From positions 62,001 through 126,000 of the forward strand of contig JAFDVS010000065.1 of assembly GCA_018268935.1 (NCBI GenBank): 64,000 nt of DNA, written 5' to 3'. The first letter of the stretch is position 1; each line of letters opens with the position of its first letter. The position numbers were made by a program, and so were the translations under genes. Below the pieces are notes generated by a model, which ran no database searches, had not been told where the DNA came from, and worked only from the letters and a program-made list of their open reading frames with translations. This stretch comes from Acidobacteriota bacterium (GTDB lineage Bacteria > Acidobacteriota > Terriglobia > Bryobacterales > Bryobacteraceae). Shown here piece after piece: positions 58,772-64,000 of this stretch.

Positions 58772-60376
58772 ATGCCTCATCCCGTTATCCTCATTGCGAA
58801 CGGCGACCTGCGTCTATCCGCCAATCGCGTCTGCTGGCCCGCCCAAGCCCAAGCCGAAGAGGCCGTCATGGCCGCCATCCGCAAACTCGGCTTCGAAGTC
58901 CGCCGCGGCCATCCCTACGACCCCGAAAAGCAACACGGCTTCATCGACTCCCAACACTACGGCATGAAGGTCTTTCGCGAAATCCCCCCCGACGCCCCAT
59001 TAATCGTGGTGGAAGCCGTCTGGCAATACTCGCATCACCTCCTCCATGGCCTCTACACCCACAAAGGTCCCATCCTCACCGTCGCCAATTGGTCCGGCCA
59101 GTGGCCCGGCCTCGTCGGTCTCCTCAACCTCAACGGCTCCCTCACCAAAGCCGGCGTCCAATACTCCAGCCTCTGGAGCGTCGACTTCACCGACGCCCCC
59201 TTCACCACCGGGCTAGCCCAGTGGCTCAACGGCCAACCCATCGTCCACGACACCAGCCACGCCCGCCCCCTCAACCTCGCCGCACTCCCCGCCGCCGCCC
59301 GCGATCTCGGCCAATCCCTCGCCGCCAAACTCCTCCGCGACAAAGCCATCATGGGCGTCTTCGACGAGGGCTGCATGGGCATGTACAACGCCATCATCCC
59401 CGACGAACTCCTCCATCCCACCGGCGTCTTCAAAGAGCGTCTCAGCCAATCCGCACTGGTCGCTGCCATGCGCAACGTCTCCGACGACGAAGCCTCGCAA
59501 GTCCGCCAGTGGCTCGACGCCAAAGGCATGAAGTTCAAAACCGGCGCCAATGAAGCCACCGACCTCACCGACGCGCAGATCCTCGCCCAGTGCAAGATGT
59601 ATATCGCCGCCCTCCGCATCGCGGACGACTTCGGCTGCGACGCCATCGGCATCCAATATCAGCAGGGCCTCAAGGACATGTGCCCCGCTTCCGACCTCGT
59701 CGAAGGCCTGCTCAATAACCCCGATCGTCCACCCGTCAAAGCCGCCGGCAACGGCCGCGTGCTCTATGAAGGCCGCGCCCTCACCCACTTCAATGAAGTC
59801 GATGAATGCGCCGGACTCGACGGCCTCGTCACCGATCGCGTCTGGACCGCCCTCGGCCTCGATCCCTCCAACACCCTCCACGACGTCCGCTACGGTGAGG
59901 ACTACAACGGCCAGTTCATCTGGGTCTTCGAAATCTCCGGCGCCGTCCCCGCCTCGCACTTCGCCAACGGCTACGCGGGCGCAGTCGGCGAACGTCAGCC
60001 TCCCATGTATTTCCCCCTCGGCGGAGCCACCGTGAAAGGCGTCTCCAAGCCCGGCGAAATTGTCTGGAGCCGCATCTACGTTGCCGACGGCAAACTCAAC
60101 GCCGACCTCGGCCGCGGCACTGTCGTCGAACTCCCGCAGGAAGAAACCGAGCGACGCTGGAAAATCACCACGCCCCAGTGGCCCATCATGCACGCCATCA
60201 CGCACGGCGTCTCACGCGACCAGCTCATGGCGAAACACAAATCGAATCACATCCAATGTGTCTACGCCCCCGACGCTGCCTCCGCCGATAACGCCCTCGC
60301 CGCCAAAGCCGCCATGTTCCAATCCCTCGGCATGAGCGTCAATATTTGTGGCGCGGGCGTCCTCGCCGGCGCGTAA
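58772..60376 (+). CDS. L-fucose/L-arabinose isomerase-like protein
   Basis: 534 residues, cytosolic, no signal peptide. Two Rossmann-like parts: VILIANGDLRLSANRV and APLIVVEAVWQYSHHLLHG start the N-terminal domain, and KAIMGVFDEGCMGMYNAIIP lies in the middle. The acidic pair expected at the Mn site may lie in FDEGCMG and in the conserved C-half, but cannot be assigned with certainty. Belongs with the fucose-isomerase superfamily; the sugar is unknown. Monocistronic, with a REP-like repeat 3 bp after the stop. Confidence 0.7.
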   Translation: MPHPVILIANGDLRLSANRVCWPAQAQAEEAVMAAIRKLGFEVRRGHPYDPEKQHGFIDSQHYGMKVFREIPPDAPLIVVEAVWQYSHHLLHGLYTHKGPILTVANWSGQWPGLVGLLNLNGSLTKAGVQYSSLWSVDFTDAPFTTGLAQWLNGQPIVHDTSHARPLNLAALPAAARDLGQSLAAKLLRDKAIMGVFDEGCMGMYNAIIPDELLHPTGVFKERLSQSALVAAMRNVSDDEASQVRQWLDAKGMKFKTGANEATDLTDAQILAQCKMYIAALRIADDFGCDAIGIQYQQGLKDMCPASDLVEGLLNNPDRPPVKAAGNGRVLYEGRALTHFNEVDECAGLDGLVTDRVWTALGLDPSNTLHDVRYGEDYNGQFIWVFEISGAVPASHFANGYAGAVGERQPPMYFPLGGATVKGVSKPGEIVWSRIYVADGKLNADLGRGTVVELPQEETERRWKITTPQWPIMHAITHGVSRDQLMAKHKSNHIQCVYAPDAASADNALAAKAAMFQSLGMSVNICGAGVLAGA

Positions 60377-60379
60377 TCT

Positions 60380-60406
60380 ACAGAGCCGCGCGCGTAAGCA
60401 AGCGGA
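60380..60406. repeat. REP-like repeat, copy 4
   Basis: acagagccgcgcgcgtaagc and onward, nearly identical to copy 1 in its core. Lies between the fucose-isomerase-like stop and the ribosome site of the LRR gene. Confidence 0.55.
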
Positions 60407-60426
60407 CCTACCAGAAGGAGTCGCCC

Positions 60427-60906
60427 ATGCAGGCCCCCAAAACCGACGCCGCCCTCATCGCCGCCATCGAAAAATCCGGTGGTACAGTCCGTCCCATCGC
60501 TCAAAACGATGAGCGCCGCGAAGTCAGCTTCTACCTCCAGGGTGCATCGGTCAAAGACGCCGACATCTCCCCCGTGGCGAAGCTCACCAAAGTGGTCCAC
60601 CTGCATCTAGGCAATACCTCCATCACCGATCAAGGCCTGGCGTCGCTCAAAGGTCTCACCGATCTGGAAACCCTCCACCTCGAAGAAACCAAAATCACCG
60701 ACGCCGGCCTTGCAAATCTCAAAGGCCTCACCAAGATCACCTATCTCAATCTCTTCGGCACGGCGGTCACAGACGCCGGCCTCGAACACCTCAAAGGCCT
60801 CACCGCCCTCAAATCCCTCTACCTCTTCGAAACCAAGGTCACCGAAGCAGGAATCGCCAAACTCAAACAATCGATCCCAACCTGCAACATCATCAAAGGC
60901 TGGTAA
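60427..60906 (+). CDS. Leucine-rich-repeat protein
   Basis: 159 residues from ATG 60427, with AAGGAG 7 nt upstream; the longer open frame is shadow sequence. Four LRR units of about 24 residues, for example VVHLHLGNTSITDQGLASL, LETLHLEETKITDAGLANL and ITYLNLFGTAVTDAGLEHL, of the planctomycete/acidobacterial type. No signal peptide, so probably cytosolic; a protein-binding role is likely. Confidence 0.8.
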   Translation: MQAPKTDAALIAAIEKSGGTVRPIAQNDERREVSFYLQGASVKDADISPVAKLTKVVHLHLGNTSITDQGLASLKGLTDLETLHLEETKITDAGLANLKGLTKITYLNLFGTAVTDAGLEHLKGLTALKSLYLFETKVTEAGIAKLKQSIPTCNIIKGW

Positions 60907-60944
60907 TCCGCGCACTCGGCGTTCATCCGCGGCCCAATAAGGGT

Positions 60945-60974
60945 TTGGACATCCCCCCCTCCCTTTGTTATACT
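60945..60974 (+). promoter_or_regulatory. Housekeeping promoter of rpmB-rpmG
   Basis: TTGGAC (60945-60950), 18-nt spacer, TATACT (60969-60974). Near-consensus sigma-70 spacing. The start codon is 34 nt downstream with GGAGG in the leader. Confidence 0.65.
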
Positions 60975-61007
60975 GGCTAGGTACTCATTCCTGGAGGATT
61001 CCCCCAA

Positions 61008-61244
61008 ATGCCTAAAGTATGCGCCGTCACGGGTAAGAAGCCGACATACGGCAACCGCGTGTCGCATGCCAACAACAAGTCGCGCCGCCGCTTCGAGCCA
61101 AATCTCCACACCAAGCGGTTCTGGGTCCCGAGCGAGAATCGCTTCGTCTCCCTCAAAGTCAGCGCCCGCGCCATGCGCACCATCAATAAGCTCGGCATCG
61201 ATCGCGTCCTCGCCGATCTCCGCAAGAAGGGGGAAAAAGTCTAA
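61008..61244 (+). CDS. rpmB: 50S ribosomal protein L28
   Basis: 78 residues. GGAGG lies 11 nt upstream. MPKVCAVTGKKPTYGNRVSH and NNKSRRRFEPNLHTKRFWV are the L28 hallmarks; a C-minus type without the zinc cysteine ribbon. Its stop shares a base with the next start (TAATG). Confidence 0.95.
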   Translation: MPKVCAVTGKKPTYGNRVSHANNKSRRRFEPNLHTKRFWVPSENRFVSLKVSARAMRTINKLGIDRVLADLRKKGEKV

Positions 61245-61399
61245 TGCCTCGCATTCTCATCCGCCTCGTCTCCACCGGTGGCACCGGCCACTTCTACACC
61301 ACTTCCAAGAACCCCAAGAAGACCACGGAAAAACTCCAGATCGTCAAATTCGATCCGGTGCTCCGCAAGCGTGTTCCTTACAAAGAACACAAGATCTGA
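61244..61399 (+). CDS. rpmG: 50S ribosomal protein L33
   Basis: 51 residues. Starts MPRILIRLVSTGGTGHFYTT, ending FDPVLRKRVPYKEHKI, a zinc-free L33 (no CxxC). Coupled to rpmB through TAATG and followed by a strong terminator. Confidence 0.9.
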   Translation: MPRILIRLVSTGGTGHFYTTSKNPKKTTEKLQIVKFDPVLRKRVPYKEHKI

Positions 61400-61421
61400 C
61401 CCCCGGTTCCAAGACTTCTCG

Positions 61422-61451
61422 AAACCCTCTCCCCTCGCGGAGAGGGTTTTT
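61422..61451 (+). terminator. Rho-independent terminator of rpmB-rpmG
   Basis: AAACCCTCTCC / GGAGAGGGTTT form an 11-bp GC-rich stem (loop CCTCGC), followed by T-rich sequence. It lies 22 bp after the rpmG stop, and the next gene begins just 6 nt beyond it. Confidence 0.85.
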
Positions 61452-61457
61452 GCTTTC

Positions 61458-62513
61458 ATGACCCTCGCCTTCTATATCAGCGGTCACGGCTACGGCCACG
61501 CCGTGCGCATGGCCGAAGTCATCCGCCACCTGGCAGCACTTCAACCTCAACTTGAGATATCCATCCGTACCACCGCGCCGGCTCACCTCTTCCAACACCC
61601 CACACACCCTGCCGAATTCGACGCCGGAGCCATCGAATCCCCCGACACCCTCTCCATCGATCCCGCCGCCACCCTCGCCCGCCTGCAGTCGATCCTCGCC
61701 GCCAAACCCGCCATCGTCGCCCGCGAAGCCGCCCACCTCCAATCCATCCGCGCCACCGCCCTCATCGCCGACATCCCCTTCCTCGCCGGCGACATCGCCC
61801 ACGCCGCCCGCATCCCCGCCATCGGCATCAGCAACTTCACCTGGGACTGGATCTACGAACTCTTCCACCCAGCCGTTCTCCCCCAAATCGGAGAGAGCCA
61901 CTCCCGTTTCCACACCCTCCTCCAGCTCCCCTTCGGCCAGTCAACCCGCCTCGAAGCCTTCCCCCGCGTCGAACCCGCGCCGCTGATCGCCAAAGTCAGC
62001 CGCCGCCCACCCGAAGAAACGCTCGCCGCCCTCGGCATCCCGCCCACTGACGCGCGTCCTCGCATCTTCCTCGGCATGCGCGCCCGCCTCAGCCCGCAAG
62101 CCCTCCTCACCGCCGCCGATTCCCTCCCCGGCCACCTCATCCTCCACCTCCAACCGGACGCGCCCCATCACCCCAATCTCCTCCGCGCCACCACCAACTT
62201 CCAGGACACCGTCGCCATATCCAGCGTCATCCTCTCCAAGCTCGGCTATGGCATTGTCTCCGAATGTGCCGCCACCGGTACCGATCTTCTTTATCCCCTC
62301 CGCACCGGCTTCCGCGAAGACGAAATCGCCGCCGCCCAACTTCCCCAACACGTACGAACCCAACCACTCAACCCCAACGACTTCCTCAGCGGCCACTGGA
62401 GCGAAGCCATCGAAACCCTACGCTGCCAACCAAGCCCCGCCAACCCCATCCCACCCACCGGAGCCGCCCACTGCGCCGCCCGCATCCTGGCCATCGCAGC
62501 CGCAGCAAACTAA
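61458..62513 (+). CDS. Glycosyltransferase-like protein (GT28/arabinokinase N-domain type)
   Basis: 351 residues from ATG 61458; earlier codons are inside rpmG. The start MTLAFYISGHGYGHAVRMAE is the GHGxGH signature of GT-B proteins related to MurG and L-arabinokinase N-terminal domains. IADIPFLAGDIAHAARIPAI and KLGYGIVSECAATGTDLLYP are conserved family blocks. Likely transfers or binds a nucleotide sugar in the cytosol. Only 6 nt lie between the terminator and ATG, so its promoter is upstream or leaderless. It overlaps the convergent membrane gene by 4 bp. Confidence 0.75.
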   Translation: MTLAFYISGHGYGHAVRMAEVIRHLAALQPQLEISIRTTAPAHLFQHPTHPAEFDAGAIESPDTLSIDPAATLARLQSILAAKPAIVAREAAHLQSIRATALIADIPFLAGDIAHAARIPAIGISNFTWDWIYELFHPAVLPQIGESHSRFHTLLQLPFGQSTRLEAFPRVEPAPLIAKVSRRPPEETLAALGIPPTDARPRIFLGMRARLSPQALLTAADSLPGHLILHLQPDAPHHPNLLRATTNFQDTVAISSVILSKLGYGIVSECAATGTDLLYPLRTGFREDEIAAAQLPQHVRTQPLNPNDFLSGHWSEAIETLRCQPSPANPIPPTGAAHCAARILAIAAAAN

Positions 62514-62938
62514 AGCCGCAGGTACTCCCCCCAGAATTTCCAATCCGGCCACGGAAACAACGGTAGAAACCGCAATTGCCCATCCTTCAGCAACGGATAA
62601 CTGGCCCACCCCGCCGCATGCAGCAACAGCGCGCTTACCACCGCCATCACAACCTGCGATCCGACAAATGCCGCCATCACCCGCGGCACTGCATCCTCCG
62701 CCCGCATCAGCGGAAGAATATGCATCACCGCTGTCAGCGGCAGAATCACCGCCAGCGCCGATACCCCCGCCCAGATATACATCGCCGGAGAAGTGAGAAA
62801 CGTCCACTCCCGCTGCGTCCACAAACTCGCGCCATTCAGATACACCGCCCGGGCGCCAGGAGCCACCACCAGCAACAGAACAAACAAAGCTCCCCCCACC
62901 GTCAGAGGAGTCTGCCATGGACTACGCGCTACATTCAC
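62510..62938 (-). CDS. Membrane protein of unknown function
   Basis: 142 residues, ATG 62938 with GGAAG nearby. Three or four hydrophobic segments (VGGALFVLLLVVAPGARAV, MYIWAGVSALAVILPLTAVM, FVGSQVVMAVVSALLLHAAG), ending with an aromatic tail FPWPDWKFWGEYLRL. Family not recognised. Divergent from the glycoside hydrolase and overlapping the convergent glycosyltransferase stop by 4 bp. Confidence 0.65.
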   Translation of the reverse strand: MNVARSPWQTPLTVGGALFVLLLVVAPGARAVYLNGASLWTQREWTFLTSPAMYIWAGVSALAVILPLTAVMHILPLMRAEDAVPRVMAAFVGSQVVMAVVSALLLHAAGWASYPLLKDGQLRFLPLFPWPDWKFWGEYLRL

Positions 62939-62973
62939 TTCCGTCAGAGTAGCAGGCCTATCATGAAAGCAGT

Positions 62974-64000
62974 ATGCTCTCCTTTTTCTTACTCGTTGTT
63001 GCAGCGTACGCCCAGACTTACTATCCCTTCGCCGTCGACCAGGACGCCGTTTCCGGCCCGGCGGACTTCAGTTTCCTCAATGAGCCCTTAACCCCGGCCA
63101 GCCGCCTCCACGCGCGCAATGGCCATTTCTACCGTGTCGGCCCCGACGGCCAGCCCAACACCGCCGATGACACCGCAGTCCGCCTCTACGGCGTCAACCT
63201 CGCCTTTGGCGCGAACTTCCCTACCCCGCAAGACGCAACCCGCATCGCCCGCCGCCTCCGCCGCCTCGGCGTGAACGTCGTCCGTCTTCATCACATGGAT
63301 TCGCAGCCCGATTCCAACTCATCGAATGCAGGCAGCCTTCTCACCACCGGGCCGTACCCCACACTGAACCCAACAGCCATCGAGCGCCTCCGCACCTTCC
63401 TCACCGCCCTCGCCGGCGAAGGCATCTACGCCAACCTCAACCTCCACGTCGGCTATCAATTCCGCCCCGCCATCGACGGCATCCCCAGCCTCACGCCCGC
63501 CATCCCATCACAGAGCAAACCCCTGCACATCTTTTATCCACGCATGGTGGAGCTGCAGAAAGACTTCGTGCGCAAAGTTCTCGATGCCCTCTCGCTGGCC
63601 GAAGACCCAGTCCTCGGCATGGTGGAAATCAACAACGAATCGTCATTGCTCTGGGACTGGCAGGTCACCAACCTCGATGCCAACCTCAACGGCGCCTACC
63701 TCACGGAACTGCAATCGCAGTGGAACACCTTCCTCCGCGCCCGGCATCGCACCGAAGACGCCCTGCGCGAAGCCTGGCGCCCCGCCGTCGCCGATGGCGC
63801 ACAAATCCTCGGCCGCAACTGGCAGGTGGAACTGCACAGCGTCGCCCGTGCCTCCCTCCGTGTCGAAGACGAACCAGCAGGCCCGCGCGTCGACGTCACC
63901 TATGCCCAGGGCGGCGACACCATCATCGTCAAGCAGGTCGGCTTCTCCGTCGATTCCGGCGCTACCTACCTCGCCGAGGTCGAGTTGCGCGCCGACTTGC
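62974..64000 (+). CDS. Exported glycoside hydrolase (clan GH-A-like), 3'-truncated
   Basis: 342 residues visible; the window ends inside the gene. Signal peptide MLSFFLLVVAAYAQ. A (beta/alpha)8 barrel start: RLYGVNLAFGANFP, RRLGVNVVRLHHMDSQPDS, IYANLNLHVGYQFRP and VLGMVEINNESSLLW, in which NE is the acid/base pair of clan GH-A (GH5-like). The second catalytic Glu would be outside the window. Likely cleaves plant or microbial glycans outside the cell. Confidence 0.75.
   Translation, partial: MLSFFLLVVAAYAQTYYPFAVDQDAVSGPADFSFLNEPLTPASRLHARNGHFYRVGPDGQPNTADDTAVRLYGVNLAFGANFPTPQDATRIARRLRRLGVNVVRLHHMDSQPDSNSSNAGSLLTTGPYPTLNPTAIERLRTFLTALAGEGIYANLNLHVGYQFRPAIDGIPSLTPAIPSQSKPLHIFYPRMVELQKDFVRKVLDALSLAEDPVLGMVEINNESSLLWDWQVTNLDANLNGAYLTELQSQWNTFLRARHRTEDALREAWRPAVADGAQILGRNWQVELHSVARASLRVEDEPAGPRVDVTYAQGGDTIIVKQVGFSVDSGATYLAEVELRADL

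Noticed and set aside
61278..61457. N-terminal extension of the glycosyltransferase-like protein
   Set aside because: It lies inside rpmG and the terminator. MTLAFYISGHGYGH is the natural start.
1..64000. tRNA, rRNA, prophage or integrated plasmid
   Set aside because: No cloverleaf, ribosomal, phage structural or replication genes were seen in any intergenic or coding stretch read by eye. A tRNA scan would settle the first point.

Overview
The window is high-GC, gene-dense bacterial DNA. It most likely comes from an acidobacterium of the Bryobacterales/Solibacter type; this is an inference from gene families, not a database match. The pointers are four 1,120-1,150-residue Oar-like TonB-dependent receptors with an N-terminal carboxypeptidase-regulatory domain, two paralogous exported carboxypeptidase-regulatory-like proteins, an exported Tricorn-type protease, a PEP-CTERM protein, a triplicated exported beta-domain, and codons ending overwhelmingly in C. 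That bias leaves long open frames on the antisense strand of most real genes. No tRNA, rRNA, CRISPR array or prophage was seen.

Layout. 1-4.7 kb: a 5'-truncated outer-membrane protein, a BsuPI-domain exported protein, a metalloprotease-like protein and a PhoD-like phosphatase. 4.85-8.3 kb (+): a tightly packed operon of a PH-like membrane protein, YdcF-like protein, ABC exporter and an exported SAM-methyltransferase-like protein. 8.3-14.5 kb (-): one long operon whose reading frames mostly touch or overlap. It reads exported carboxypeptidase-regulatory-like protein, two D-Ala-D-Ala-ligase-like ATP-grasp enzymes, GNAT acetyltransferase, small unknown protein, cysteine-cluster protein (DUF3109-like), and a TIR-NTPase (STAND/NLR-like) protein. 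A second carboxypeptidase-regulatory-like gene ends at 17.37 kb and convergently overlaps a 930-residue exported protein. Both paralogues carry the same GAAACC-N16-CGTCTG promoter-like sequence immediately before the start codon. This is the form expected for an ECF sigma factor, and an ECF sigma/anti-sigma pair lies at 46-47.2 kb.

19-30 kb: typA, a cation-diffusion facilitator, an exported phytase/esterase-like protein, a TonB receptor, an MFS transporter, a mutarotase-like exported protein and a Na+/H+ antiporter. 30.3-36.1 kb: a small helical protein, a PEP-CTERM protein, Tricorn protease and a zinc alcohol dehydrogenase. 36.2-36.7 kb holds an orphan HigA-like antitoxin broken by one amber codon. 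36.7-43.6 kb: two divergent TonB receptors, followed by a cupin-like protein, a lipoprotein cyclophilin, an esterase and bacterioferritin. 46-50.3 kb: ECF sigma, anti-sigma, an unknown exported protein and an exported FAD oxidoreductase.

50.3-52.5 kb and 56.9-58.7 kb are accessory islands with different codon style. The first holds a DUF433/DUF5615 toxin-antitoxin pair lying between the FAD oxidoreductase gene and a 129-bp near-copy of that gene's end, plus a suspected mobile-element gene. The second holds HicAB, a gene remnant, and a ribbon-helix-helix protein with a 61-residue partner. 58.8-64 kb returns to core content: a fucose-isomerase-like protein, an LRR protein, rpmB-rpmG with a clear promoter and terminator, a glycosyltransferase-like protein, a membrane protein and a 3'-truncated glycoside hydrolase.

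The strongest candidates for something undescribed are (i) the operon joining tandem ATP-grasp ligases, GNAT, a small protein, a cysteine-cluster protein and a TIR-STAND protein, and (ii) the shared ECF-type, apparently leaderless promoters on the carboxypeptidase-regulatory-like genes.
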